Positions 25,937-34,601 of a DNA stretch of 64,000 bases are shown one piece after another (position 1 is the stretch's first letter; each line of letters starts with the position of its first letter). Origin of the DNA: Micromonosporaceae bacterium KJ-029 (GTDB lineage Bacteria; Actinomycetota; Actinomycetes; Mycobacteriales; Micromonosporaceae); assembly GCA_005402585.1 (NCBI GenBank), contig BIFP01000048.1, positions 1 through 64,000 on the forward strand, read 5' to 3'. A model generated the notes under the pieces. That model saw only the letters and a program-made list of their open reading frames with translations, was not told the DNA's origin and ran no database searches. The translations under genes and the position numbers were made by a program.

Positions 25937-26457
25937 GCCCGCACCTTCCCGGCGAGGTCGTCGAGGCGGGCGGCGGTCAGCTCCAGCCAGCGCAGGTCGG
26001 CCTCGAGGTGGAACAGGGCGTGGTCGCAGATGAGCTGGTCGGCGAGGTCGCCGCCAGCCTTGCGCCGGGTCAGTTCCCGCATCACGCGCAGGTGCTCGGC
26101 CCGCTGGATGTCGAGCAGGTCGGCCGCCGCCCGCCCGGTGAGCAGCGCCAGCACCACCTTGGTGTAGAGGGTGTTCTGCAGGTAGAGGTCGGGTCGCTCG
26201 GGCTGGGACAACCACTGCTGCACGTCGGTGACGCCAGCAGCGGTGATCGCGTAGCGCTTCCGCTCCGGCCCCTCCCCCGGCTCGACGGCGTCGATCTCCA
26301 CGAGGCCGTTCTTGAGCAGCCGGGACAGCGTGGCGTAGACCTGCCCGAAATGGAGTGGACGGGTGTGGCTGAACCGCTCGTCGTAGGCCCGCTTGAGGTC
26401 GTAGCCGTGCCGGGGCCCGGCTTCGAGAAGGCCGAGAAAGGTCTGTCCAATCGACAT
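25933..26457 (-). CDS. PadR family transcriptional regulator of the ABC operon
   Basis: 174 residues: a PadR winged helix (FLGLLEAGPRHGYDLKRAYDERF, then FGQVYATLSRLLKNGLVE, and wing RKRYAITAAG) and a long C-terminal Vir/PadR_C helical domain (about 90-174) used for dimerisation and ligand sensing. ATG 26457 is chosen because the domain begins there; the frame is open 14 codons further. It heads a four-ORF chain joined by stop-start overlaps, so it probably represses its own exporter. Confidence 0.88.
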   Translation of the reverse strand: MSIGQTFLGLLEAGPRHGYDLKRAYDERFSHTRPLHFGQVYATLSRLLKNGLVEIDAVEPGEGPERKRYAITAAGVTDVQQWLSQPERPDLYLQNTLYTKVVLALLTGRAAADLLDIQRAEHLRVMRELTRRKAGGDLADQLICDHALFHLEADLRWLELTAARLDDLAGKVRA

Positions 26458-26469
26458 GATCGGAACTCT

Positions 26470-26500
26470 ACACCACAGGTACACATGGTGTGTATACACA
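26470..26500. promoter_or_regulatory. Probable PadR operator
   Basis: Two dyads lie 13 to 43 bases upstream of the padR start: ACACCA (26470-26475) with TGGTGT (26486-26491), and a perfect 12-bp TGTGTATACACA (26489-26500), which also holds a TATACA-like -10. PadR proteins commonly bind such TGT/ACA-rich repeats. Confidence 0.55.
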
Positions 26501-26659
26501 ACGGTTGCCGATCCTCACGACCGGCGAAAACGACCAGAGCCAGATTTCGCGCAACGACCCGAATCGATGGGAGGCGGACAATTCGCAACCTTCCCGGAAC
26601 AAAGGGAAGGCAAGGTCACCGCGCGTGTCCTGTTCGTAGCGAGAGCGGTTGTGCAGGAC

Positions 26660-27880
26660 ATGACGGCGAAACGATCCGCCATCAGCGTGATCCCGGCGCA
26701 GCCGCGATGGCGGCTCGCCTGGGCGGCCCGGGAAAACCATCACCGACAGCGCGCGTACGACATGGACGTCGAGACCTGGCACCGCCGAGACGACGAACTG
26801 GTCCGACTGCGGATCGAGGCGACCGGGTTCCTCGGCTGCCTGGAGCCGCGCACCGGCCTACCGGTGGACCTTGACCACGACGAGGTCATCTACCGGGTGC
26901 TGCCCGCCGCCGAACTGGTCGAGGCCAAGGCGCGACACACCCTCGGGCTACCCGCACCCGGGCTGAGCATCGGCCCGGCCAGCCGCGGCGCACCCGACCG
27001 CGCCCTGCCCGCAGGGTTGCGGATCGTCGACTCCGGCCTGGCGGTCGTCACCAACCATCGGGTGGCCTTCGCCGGACCCCACAGCCGGCGGGAATGGCGC
27101 TACCCGGAGGTGGTGGGGCCGGCGCACCACCCCGCCACCTCCCTCACCCTGCTGCACACCACCGACGGAAGCCAGCTCGCCGGCCTGCTGGTGCCAACCG
27201 CCGCGATGGTGAACTTCCGCTTCTACCTCACGCTCGCCTTCGCCACCGCCAACGGGAGACGCGCCACCGTCGCCGCCGAGGTCGAAACGCTTCTGCACGC
27301 CCACCGGAACTCGCGGCCGGTAGCACCGCCACCGGCCGAGCCGGACCATGCCCCGTTACCCACGCTGCCTCCGGGTCGCCTGGTGACCGCCGCCGCGGTC
27401 GTCGCGTTCGCCTGCGCGACGCTGGCCGCCGGCACCATGGAACCGGGACCGCACGGCCCACCACACCGGGCACAGCCGAGCCCGGTGGGCATCGGCGCGA
27501 CCCACGTAACGGATCCTCCCGGCACTCCCATCCCGATCAACCCCGCCGGTTCGACGGCGCCGGACCCCGGCACCAGTGGGCCGCCGACCGTCCCGGCGGC
27601 AGCCCGGGGTACGGGCGGCGCGGCGGACCCGGCCTCGCCCACCCCGGGAAGGGAGACGGCGAGACGGACAGCCGCCGCGTCGCCGGTGGTGGCCACGCTC
27701 CCGACCGTCCGCCCGACCCGGACCACGCCGCCCGCACCGACCACCGATCCGGCCCCTGACCCGACGCCATCCCCGACCGAGGTGTCCCCCACCACCACGC
27801 CACCGCCTGACGGCGGCCTGCTCGATCTCTGCCTGAATCCACTCCGGCTACCGCCGGCGGAGCGTCTGCTGTGCCCCTAG
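26660..27880 (+). CDS. Membrane protein with bacterial PH-like domain and Pro/Thr-rich tail
   Basis: 406 residues. Residues about 35-215 look like a bacterial PH-type/short-chain lipid-binding fold, including DEVIYRVLPAAELVEA, GLAVVTNHRVAFAG and REWRYPEV, a pattern seen in proteins that read membrane or phospholipid state. One transmembrane helix follows (about 235-255), then about 130 residues of Pro/Thr/Ser-rich linker ending LCLNPLRLPPAERLLCP with two Cys. ATG 26660 has AGGA 5 bases upstream. The function is unknown. Confidence 0.6.
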   Translation: MTAKRSAISVIPAQPRWRLAWAARENHHRQRAYDMDVETWHRRDDELVRLRIEATGFLGCLEPRTGLPVDLDHDEVIYRVLPAAELVEAKARHTLGLPAPGLSIGPASRGAPDRALPAGLRIVDSGLAVVTNHRVAFAGPHSRREWRYPEVVGPAHHPATSLTLLHTTDGSQLAGLLVPTAAMVNFRFYLTLAFATANGRRATVAAEVETLLHAHRNSRPVAPPPAEPDHAPLPTLPPGRLVTAAAVVAFACATLAAGTMEPGPHGPPHRAQPSPVGIGATHVTDPPGTPIPINPAGSTAPDPGTSGPPTVPAAARGTGGAADPASPTPGRETARRTAAASPVVATLPTVRPTRTTPPAPTTDPAPDPTPSPTEVSPTTTPPPDGGLLDLCLNPLRLPPAERLLCP

Positions 27881-27894
27881 TACCGTCTCGGCGC

Positions 27895-28818
27895 ATGAGG
27901 ATTCTTGTCGTCGGGGCGGGCGCGACCGGAGGGTACTTCGGCGCTCAGCTCCAACAGGCCGGCCGGGACGTCACCTTCCTCGTCCGCCCCGGCCGCGCCG
28001 ACGTGCTCCGTGAGCGCGGGCTGCGAATCACCGGCCTGGGGACCGAGACCGTGCTCACCCCGCGGTTGCTCACCGCCGCCGAGATCGACGGGCACTACGA
28101 CATCGTCCTCGTCTCGGTGAAGGCCACCGTGCTGCCGACCGCGATCGACGACGTCGCCGCCGCGGTCGGCCCGCGAACCACGGTGATCCCGTTCCTGAAC
28201 GGCATGTCGCACATGGACACGCTGACCGAGCGGTTCGACGTGGACCACGTGCTCGGCGGGGTGGTCCGCGTCCTCACCACGCTCGACGCCGAAGGCGACA
28301 TCGTCCGGCTGGGCGCCCTGGCCGAGATCGTCATCGGCGAACAGCAGGGCGGCACGTCGCAGCGCGTCGAGCAGATCGCCGAGGTGCTGTCCGGCGCGGG
28401 CTTCGACTTCTCTGTCTCGGCGGACATCCGCAGGGCCATGTGGCACAAGTGGGTCTTCATCAGCACGCTCGGCGCCCTCAACACGCTGGTACGCGGTTCG
28501 GTGGGCGACGCCGTGGCAGTCCCCGGAGGTGACCGTCTCGGCCGGCAGATCGCCGCCGAGGCCGCGGCCGTCGCCGCAGCGGCCGGGTATCCGGTGCCGA
28601 AGCAGGCCCTCGACAACGTCCAGGCGTTCGTGGCCCGGCCGGACTCGGCCGACACCGCCTCGCTCTACCGGGATCTGATCGGAAGGCAGCCGACCGAGGC
28701 CGAGCAGATCTTCGGCGACCTCACGGCGCGGGCCCGTGCGCTCGGCGTACCCACTCCGCTGCTGGACGCCACGACGGTGGCCCTGCGCGTGCACGAACAG
28801 CGCCTCACCCGCCGATAG
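27895..28818 (+). CDS. Ketopantoate reductase family protein
   Basis: 307 residues: a Rossmann domain with VVGAGATGGYFG at 5-16 and a C-terminal helical ApbA_C domain containing AMWHKWVFISTLGALNTL, where the Lys is the family's catalytic residue. True PanE makes D-pantoate with NADPH; many actinobacterial paralogues have other 2-oxo-acid substrates, and there are no pan genes nearby. TACCGT 8 bases before ATG 27895 suggests a leaderless start. Its last 14 bases overlap the convergent esterase gene. Confidence 0.82.
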   Translation: MRILVVGAGATGGYFGAQLQQAGRDVTFLVRPGRADVLRERGLRITGLGTETVLTPRLLTAAEIDGHYDIVLVSVKATVLPTAIDDVAAAVGPRTTVIPFLNGMSHMDTLTERFDVDHVLGGVVRVLTTLDAEGDIVRLGALAEIVIGEQQGGTSQRVEQIAEVLSGAGFDFSVSADIRRAMWHKWVFISTLGALNTLVRGSVGDAVAVPGGDRLGRQIAAEAAAVAAAAGYPVPKQALDNVQAFVARPDSADTASLYRDLIGRQPTEAEQIFGDLTARARALGVPTPLLDATTVALRVHEQRLTRR

Positions 28819-29725
28819 GGCGCTGGCCCCAGCGTTTCAGCGCGGCGGCCAACTGGGCCAGGGCGACATGGGCGGCGTCGAACAGGGCCAGTTTCCGCGG
28901 GAAGTTGTGGATGAGCCCCTGGTACCGGGCTGCGGTGACGGGAACGCCGGCCGCCAGCAGCCTGGCCGCGTACCGTTCGCCCTCGGCGGACAACAGGTCG
29001 AGTTCGGCGGTGATGACCAGGGCGGGGGCCAGGCCGGTGAGGTCGGCCCGCAGTGGGTCCAGGTCCGGCTGGGTACGGTCCACGCCGGGTGGGGCGAACG
29101 CGTCCCAGAAGAACCGCATCTCGTCCCGGTCCAAGCCGTACTCGTCCAGGGCCGGGTAGTCGGCCGCCGGGTCGATGACCGGGCAGATGAGGATCTGTCC
29201 CATTAGTGGGATCCCCGCGTCCCGGGCACGCCGAGCGGTCACCGCCGCCAGGTGCCCTCCCGCAGAGTCACCGGCCACCGCCATCCGGCCCGGGTCGAGG
29301 CCGTGCCGAGCCGCCCCAGGCCCGCGCAGCCAGTTGAGCGCGCGTGCCATGTCGTCCACCGCGGCCGGGTACGGGTACTCGGGCGCGAGCCGATAGTCCA
29401 CCGAGAGCACGGCCCAGCCGGACGCGGCCGCCAGATGTCGGCACAGCCCGTCGTGGGTGTCCACGCTGCCCATCACCCAGCCCCCGCCGTGCGCGTAGAG
29501 GACCACTGGCACCGGGTCGTGATCGCCGTCGTGGTAGAGGCGGGCGGGCACCCCGTCGGCGTTGACGGTCAGCACGGACCGGATCGCCGGTGCGCTGCCC
29601 ACCTCGGCCGGGGTCGCCTCGACCATGCTGAGCCGGGCCGCCGGCAGGTTCGCCCGCGTGAGCGGGACACGCTGCTGGACCTGCATCGCCGCCCGCGCCT
29701 GCGGGTGGAGGCGGCTGGGGTCCAC
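28805..29725 (-). CDS. HSL-type alpha/beta hydrolase (esterase)
   Basis: 306 residues of the hormone-sensitive-lipase group: oxyanion-hole HGGGW at 79-83, nucleophile GDSAGG with Ser154, acid region ITAELDLLSAEGE, and catalytic His in GLIHNFPR. Such enzymes cleave short acyl esters. GTG 29725 start. It is convergent with, and overlaps by 14 bases, the ketopantoate-reductase-like gene. Confidence 0.88.
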   Translation of the reverse strand: MDPSRLHPQARAAMQVQQRVPLTRANLPAARLSMVEATPAEVGSAPAIRSVLTVNADGVPARLYHDGDHDPVPVVLYAHGGGWVMGSVDTHDGLCRHLAAASGWAVLSVDYRLAPEYPYPAAVDDMARALNWLRGPGAARHGLDPGRMAVAGDSAGGHLAAVTARRARDAGIPLMGQILICPVIDPAADYPALDEYGLDRDEMRFFWDAFAPPGVDRTQPDLDPLRADLTGLAPALVITAELDLLSAEGERYAARLLAAGVPVTAARYQGLIHNFPRKLALFDAAHVALAQLAAALKRWGQRPIGG

Positions 29726-29811
29726 CCGCTCATTATCGCTCGCCCGACGGATGTCGGTGTCGCCGACACGGCGATGACGGATCGGCGGAGAGGCGGGCTA
29801 CGGTGTGGAGC

Positions 29812-30567
29812 ATGGAGGAGCTTCTACCGGCACTGCCGGAAGACTGGGAGCGCTGCCTGGCCGTGGCCGCACACCCTGACGACATCGAGTACGGCGCAGC
29901 CTCGGCGGTCGCCCGCTGGACCGCACAGGGCAAGCAGGTCACCTACCTGCTGGCCACCCGGGGCGAGGCAGGGATCGACGCCTTGCATCCGGACCAGGCC
30001 GCGCCGTTGCGCGAGGAGGAGGAGCGCGCCGGGGCCCGGGAGGTCGGCGTGGACGTCGTGGAATTCCTCGACCACCGCGACGGCGTCGTCGAGTACGGTC
30101 CAGACCTGCGCCGCGACATCGTCCGAGCGATCCGCCGGCACCGACCCGACGTCATCGTCTCGGGCGCCTTCACCATCCGGATGGTGGGCGGCATCACGAA
30201 CCAGGCCGACCACCGGGCGGTGGGGCTGGCCACGCTGGATGCCGCCCGCGACGCGGGCAATCGGTGGATCTTCCCGGAACTGGTGGACGAGGGGCTACCG
30301 CCCTGGGGCGGCGTGCGCTACGTCTGCTTCGCTGGCGCCGAGCGCCCCACGCACGGCGTGGACGTAACCGGTGAGCCGTTGCGGCGCGGCATCGCCTCGC
30401 TGGCCGCGCACGCCGAGTACACCAAGGGCCTGGGCGTGACCGGCCCCGAACCCGGGCCGTTCCTCACCTGGGCGGCCCGCCAGGGCGGGCCGGCGCTGGG
30501 CGTGGAGGCGGCGGTTCTGTTCGACGTGCACGCCCTCACCTTCGAGGGCCCACCACCCTGGCTCTGA
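29812..30567 (+). CDS. PIG-L/LmbE family deacetylase
   Basis: 251 residues with the zinc site AHPDD at 20-24 and a second ligand region NQADHRAVG. These enzymes remove N-acetyl groups from GlcNAc-type substrates; MshB (mycothiol) and Mca are relatives. Its length and the split from msh genes leave the substrate open. ATG 29812 has GGAG just upstream; a GTG three codons earlier is less likely. Confidence 0.85.
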   Translation: MEELLPALPEDWERCLAVAAHPDDIEYGAASAVARWTAQGKQVTYLLATRGEAGIDALHPDQAAPLREEEERAGAREVGVDVVEFLDHRDGVVEYGPDLRRDIVRAIRRHRPDVIVSGAFTIRMVGGITNQADHRAVGLATLDAARDAGNRWIFPELVDEGLPPWGGVRYVCFAGAERPTHGVDVTGEPLRRGIASLAAHAEYTKGLGVTGPEPGPFLTWAARQGGPALGVEAAVLFDVHALTFEGPPPWL

Positions 30568-31216
30568 GCTGGGCGTGTCTCCTGGATCCCGTCGAGCCGG
30601 CCGGCCGGACGCGCCTGCGATTTGTCCTAAGAGTTCCGCATTACACTGAGCGCGATGGATGCGTCGTCATTTCCATTGATTGATGCAACTCGCCGAATTC
30701 GACCGATCCTGGCCGGGTGGCCATATTTGGAGAACCGTTCGGGTCGCCGGAGCCGGTTAAACGCGCGACAGACGGACGGCCAGACAACTCGCTAGCGTAG
30801 CAGGAACGGAAATCAAGATCATTAGCAGTCCGGCAACGGATGCTGGGGGGATCGCTGTGTGTCTGACACTGAGCACGCCGACCAACCGATGTAGCTGCGC
30901 TCATTGCCGCCGGGCTTGTAGCAGCCGCAAACAGCGGCAGCGGCATCGGTGAATCTCGGAGCGATTCACCCGAGCCCTCTGGCGAGCCATCAACAATTAA
31001 CGCCGACCCTCGCAAATTTGGTATTCCATCCCCTCGTGACGCGGGATGGCGACTCTTTCATCACACCCTCCCGTACTGGTCGATGCCAATCGTCACGGCG
31101 GCACGAGGCGGGTCGTCGGCTGCGCGCCCCCGAGGGCCCACCGCCTGGTGAAGACAGCGTTCTCGCTACCAGTGCCGGGCTGACGACACATCTGGACGGT
31201 GAGAGAAGAGATGGCC
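30568..31216. other. AT-richer non-coding region before the Crp/Fnr gene
   Basis: About 650 bases with clearly more A and T than the surroundings and no credible gene in any frame. It holds a half copy of the palindromic element (30572-30593) and an 8-bp dyad GGTGAATC...GATTCACC at 30948-30970. It may be a decayed gene or a long regulatory leader; no known RNA family was recognised. Confidence 0.5.
30572..30593. repeat. Half copy of the CTAG palindromic element
   Basis: This 22-base stretch starts GGCGTGTCTCCTGGATCCCG and matches the left arm of the element at 5521-5542 at 20 of 22 positions. The right arm and the CTAG flanks are missing. Confidence 0.5.
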
Positions 31217-31957
31217 ATGACCAGCACTCGGACCGCCGCGAGCGCCCTCGACGACGTGCTCGTGCCACGGGGATCCGACCTTGCCATGCGCCTGATGGAG
31301 GGCATAAAGTCCACCCTCTACCTGAATTCCGTCCCGACCCGCCGGATCGAGCTCGCCTACGGCGAACTACTGCACCAGCCGGGCCCCAACGACGGCCGCG
31401 TATATCTCATCGAGAGCGGGGCGGTCTGCCTGGAGCACTACTCTCCGACCGGGCGCCGGACCATTCTTGACGTATTGTCGACAAACGAATATTTCGGCGA
31501 GGATTCGCTTCCCGGCATGCCGAGTCAGTACACTCCCGCTGCCCTGACCGCCACGAAACTGATCGCGGTGGAGGGCGTCGTCTTCCACAGCCTCCTGCAC
31601 GAGGCAAATGTCTTCGACGTGTGGTTGCACAGTCAAATATTGAAAGCCCGCCGGCACCGATCGCTGCTGTTGCAGCATGCCACCTCCGACTGCGAGGCAC
31701 GGCTGGCGATGCGCCTGCTCGACATGACACAGAGCTTCGGCACGAGGACCGGCGAGGATGTTCGGATCGGCCTGAAACTCCGTCACGAGGACTACGCCGC
31801 GATGATCGGAACGACCCGCTCCCGCGTGGGCCTGTTCCTGCAACGCTTCACCGATCGCAAAATGATCCGGAAATCGCCGTGCGGGGCGATAGTCGCCAAC
31901 CCCCGCCTCATCGTCGGATACATCATGGAGCGTATGGGCCTGCACCCGATCGTGTGA
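31217..31957 (+). CDS. Crp/Fnr family transcriptional regulator
   Basis: 246 residues: a cyclic-nucleotide-binding-like beta barrel (about 30-135, with VYLIESGAVCLEHYSPTGRR and EYFGEDSLPG) and a C-terminal winged helix (about 175-230: LRHEDYAAMIGTTRSRVGLF). The nucleotide-binding Arg-Thr pair of Crp is not obvious, so the signal is unclear. ATG 31217 sits 6 bases after AGAAGAG; ATG 31211 is the alternative. Codon use is more AT-rich than neighbours, as in the region upstream. It is convergent with the M50 peptidase of the putative RiPP locus. Confidence 0.82.
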   Translation: MTSTRTAASALDDVLVPRGSDLAMRLMEGIKSTLYLNSVPTRRIELAYGELLHQPGPNDGRVYLIESGAVCLEHYSPTGRRTILDVLSTNEYFGEDSLPGMPSQYTPAALTATKLIAVEGVVFHSLLHEANVFDVWLHSQILKARRHRSLLLQHATSDCEARLAMRLLDMTQSFGTRTGEDVRIGLKLRHEDYAAMIGTTRSRVGLFLQRFTDRKMIRKSPCGAIVANPRLIVGYIMERMGLHPIV

Positions 31958-32014
31958 TCGTGCCGGACAACGCCCTCGGCCGGCGGAGCAGGTCACCGGC
32001 GCCGGTACACCCTC

Positions 32015-32052
32015 GACTCCCCCTGCGGCCACGATCGGCCGCAAGGGGAGTC
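32015..32052. terminator. Bidirectional terminator between Crp/Fnr and M50 genes
   Basis: A 16-bp stem with one mismatch (GACTCCCCCTGCGGCC at 32015-32030 with 32037-32052) and a 6-base loop lies between the two convergent stops. Confidence 0.75.
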
Positions 32053-32060
32053 GGAGAGGT

Positions 32061-33410
32061 TCACTGCTGGCCGCTCGGCTCCGCGACCGGCGCCACCAGC
32101 GCCGCGGTGTTCGCCGGTGCCGCGGGCATTGCCGCTCGCGCCTTGGCCCGAGCCGACCGGACGGCCTGCCGGCGACGGCGCTCCCGCGCGCTCTGGTAGA
32201 GGCTGCGCCCCCAGAGCAGCAGGCCGCCACCGTCGAGGAGGATGCCGATGACCGCCACGGTGAAGAAGTCGATGGATCCCAACATGGAGTCCTGGCCAGT
32301 GGCGAAGAGGATGAACTGGTACAGGAATCCCCACAGGAGTGGGATACCGACGAAGACCAGCATCAGGAGCGCTATCAGGCGCCCGCCGAGCCACGCGACG
32401 GAGTACCACCGGACGATCCGCATCTCCCGCTTCGGCACCCCCGACTGGTCCACCCGGGACTTGCGCCGCAGCACCAGGTTGCGCAGGAAGTCCTCGGTGT
32501 CGGACATCAGGTTCCGGCACCCGAGGGCAGTGGCGACGACGTAGTAGCCGTCGGTACGCATGAACAGGAACGACTGCCAGATCATCCGGACCAGGTACGT
32601 GAACAACAGTGCCGTCAAAAGCAGCGCGACCCACTCCGGCAGCTGCAGGTAACCCTGCCGATTCGCCCACAGGGCGAAAACGAAGGACGACGCGAGCACC
32701 CCGTCGATGAGCGTGCCGGCGATGAACGCGACGAAGCGCCGGCGTTTCGGCGCCAACCAGATGCCGCTCATGTCGGTCTGGACCACCAGCACGTACAACT
32801 GGTTGCCGATCACGAGCCTCGACGGCACGCCGGCCGCACGCGCCGCGACCATGTGAGCGGCCTCGTGGATCGCGACCCCGACCAGCGTCAGCACGAACGT
32901 CGCCCAGGTCAGGGCCGCGAAGTGGATGGGGAACAGCAGCGTCTCGCCGGGCGTCGGCAGTAGACCCGGGTCGTCCACGACGAGGTACACCCCGGCCGCG
33001 ACGATCAGGACGCAGGCGATCATCACCGGGAGGCTGACCAGGCGGCGGGCGACAGTCGGGCTGAGCCAGTTCAGGCTGAAACTACGCCGGGGCTTACGAG
33101 CCGGAACCGCGGCGGCGACCGGGCCGGCAACGGCCGCCGCGACCTTCTCGTCGATCTCGACGAAGCCCTCGTCGCCGAGGGCGTCCAGGAAATCGGTGAT
33201 GTCGGGCGTCTCGGAGTACTTCTGTTCGTACAGGCGAACCGCCTCGCCCACCGATTTGCCGGCGGCCAGCGAGTGGAGGAGGTCCAGCCCTTCGGCGGGG
33301 ATCGACAGGAACACCTGCCGTTCGACGTCGCCGATGATGACGGCGTCGCCTTCCGGCCGGTGGTCGAAGGGGCGCACTCTGACAAGTGTGTCTGGCGGAT
33401 AGCCGGCCAT
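32061..33410 (-). CDS. M50-type peptide metalloprotease with N-terminal PqqD-like domain
   Basis: 449 residues. Residues about 5-90 resemble a PqqD/RiPP recognition element (VRVRPFDHR, a VFLSIPAEGLDLLHSL helix, and FLDALGDEGFVEI at the end). A membrane protease follows with several helices, zinc motif HEAAH at 182-186 and a distal TDGYYV with Asp287. These match the putative peptide zinc metalloproteases found in RiPP clusters. ATG 33410 start. A 24-residue peptide gene lies directly upstream on the same strand behind a strong hairpin, which fits precursor and processing enzyme. The Ala-rich tail (about 415-449) is cytoplasmic and disordered. Confidence 0.82.
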   Translation of the reverse strand: MAGYPPDTLVRVRPFDHRPEGDAVIIGDVERQVFLSIPAEGLDLLHSLAAGKSVGEAVRLYEQKYSETPDITDFLDALGDEGFVEIDEKVAAAVAGPVAAAVPARKPRRSFSLNWLSPTVARRLVSLPVMIACVLIVAAGVYLVVDDPGLLPTPGETLLFPIHFAALTWATFVLTLVGVAIHEAAHMVAARAAGVPSRLVIGNQLYVLVVQTDMSGIWLAPKRRRFVAFIAGTLIDGVLASSFVFALWANRQGYLQLPEWVALLLTALLFTYLVRMIWQSFLFMRTDGYYVVATALGCRNLMSDTEDFLRNLVLRRKSRVDQSGVPKREMRIVRWYSVAWLGGRLIALLMLVFVGIPLLWGFLYQFILFATGQDSMLGSIDFFTVAVIGILLDGGGLLLWGRSLYQSARERRRRQAVRSARAKARAAMPAAPANTAALVAPVAEPSGQQ

Positions 33411-33451
33411 GGTTCGTCGTCCTTTTCGCTCATTCCATAGGCGGGGTCAAT

Positions 33452-33492
33452 GAAGGCCGGCACCCGGAGTTGCCGTCCGGGTGCCGGCCTTC
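33452..33492 (-). terminator. Strong hairpin between peptide and protease genes
   Basis: GAAGGCCGGCACCCGG (33452-33467) pairs perfectly with 33477-33492, a 16-bp stem with a 9-base loop. It begins 17 bases after the small peptide's stop and ends 42 bases before the protease start, so partial termination would keep peptide mRNA in excess over protease mRNA. Confidence 0.75.
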
Positions 33493-33509
33493 ACATGGCA
33501 GCGTCACCG

Positions 33510-33584
33510 TCAGGAGACAACGCACGCAGCAGCGACAGCGCTGGTCTTCACCGACTCCAGCCGGCGCACCGTGAGCTTCTTCAT
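33510..33584 (-). CDS. Candidate RiPP precursor peptide, 24 residues
   Basis: ATG 33584 is preceded by a near-ideal ribosome site, AGGGAGGTGATG, on this strand. The peptide opens with a basic leader-like MKKLTVRRLESVK and ends AAACVVS, with a single Cys four residues from the end and a small-residue stretch before it. Codons are GC-rich in third position. Location just upstream of a PqqD-M50 protease and a terminator-like stem fits a ribosomally made, processed peptide. It matches no family I can name. There is no cyclase or radical SAM gene in the window, so any modification beyond cleavage is unknown. Confidence 0.6.
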   Translation of the reverse strand: MKKLTVRRLESVKTSAVAAACVVS

Positions 33585-33743
33585 GACATCACCTCCCTTG
33601 CGACATCGGAGATGACAACGATGCCGGCTGCAGGAGTGATCGTCTGCTCACTTATGTGCATACACTGATCGAATTAGTGGTCCCGGAACTCGCTGCCGGA
33701 CCTGAACAGCCCTCCCACCAGCTCAGACACTCGAACGCAAGGA

Positions 33744-34406
33744 TCAGCCGGACCGCCGCACGAGCCCTGCGAGCCTCAGCCTCGGCTTCCGCCACCACAC
33801 CAGCAGCAGGATGACGGCGGCCGTGGCCAGCACAGCCGCACCGGTCAGTACGCCGGGCGCGAATCCGGCGTCCGACGGCCCCGTTCCCACGGCGGCTGCC
33901 GGCGTCGGGCCGGCAGTACCGGCGGCCGGCTTCAGGTCCGCGCCCAACGGCGGCCCGACCGCGCCCCAGTGGTCCTTGTTCGCGTCATCCCAGACCATCG
34001 GCGTCGGGGTGGGCCGGACGGTCAACCCACCCGGTACGGCGATCTCGCCGATCTCGTAGTCGGCGAAGATGCCCTGCACACTGGACAGGCGCCAGGTACC
34101 GGAGTCACCGAACACCACCGCGGTGGCATAGTGCCCGGCCTCCGGCAGCGGTGTGCCAGGGTAGGCGCTGACCTTGCCGGAGTCGTCGGTCAACCGCAGT
34201 GCGGTCGGGCCGAGATCGCCGGCGAAGGGGTGGGAGCCGTGTTGCAGCACCCAGTACCCCACCGTGTACGTGATGCCGGGTTCGAGGCGCTCGGGCAGCG
34301 GATCGAGCAGCGTGGTCGCCCAGCCGCCGGCCTGGGCGGGGGACGGGATCGCCAGACCGGTCGCCATGGCGAGCAGCAGGACGGTGACGGTTCGCAACAG
34401 CTTCAT
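33744..34406 (-). CDS. Secreted, membrane-anchored YtkA-like protein
   Basis: 220 residues: a signal peptide (about 1-26, ending SPAQAGG), a beta-sandwich domain (about 27-135) like YtkA/FixH-type domains, a Pro/Ala-rich linker and one C-terminal transmembrane helix (about 185-207) followed by a basic tail. ATG 34406 has GGAGGTG upstream. It ends 160 bases before the candidate precursor peptide on the same strand. A link to the RiPP locus is possible but unproved; a cell-surface copper or redox role is another family-level possibility. Confidence 0.7.
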   Translation of the reverse strand: MKLLRTVTVLLLAMATGLAIPSPAQAGGWATTLLDPLPERLEPGITYTVGYWVLQHGSHPFAGDLGPTALRLTDDSGKVSAYPGTPLPEAGHYATAVVFGDSGTWRLSSVQGIFADYEIGEIAVPGGLTVRPTPTPMVWDDANKDHWGAVGPPLGADLKPAAGTAGPTPAAAVGTGPSDAGFAPGVLTGAAVLATAAVILLLVWWRKPRLRLAGLVRRSG

Positions 34407-34481
34407 CGTGGTGCACCTCCGCTTGGAGGACACCTCGTGGCGTGCGGCGGTTCCGCCATGGGCCGGGACGGTTCCGCCGGC

Positions 34482-34517
34482 CCGGGTAGGGGTCGGAGTG
34501 ATCCGTCCCCTACCCGG
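34482..34517 (-). terminator. Terminator of the cstA-ybdD operon
   Basis: CCGGGTAGGGG (34482-34492) pairs perfectly with 34507-34517 around a 14-base loop, downstream of ybdD. Confidence 0.7.
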
Positions 34518-34601
34518 TGCCGGTCGGCGACCAGCCTCCTCGTCCGCCGCCGGGCGTCGGCTGGGCCCGCCGCAGCCGCCGCGCGGTTTCCCGACAGTCT
34601 C

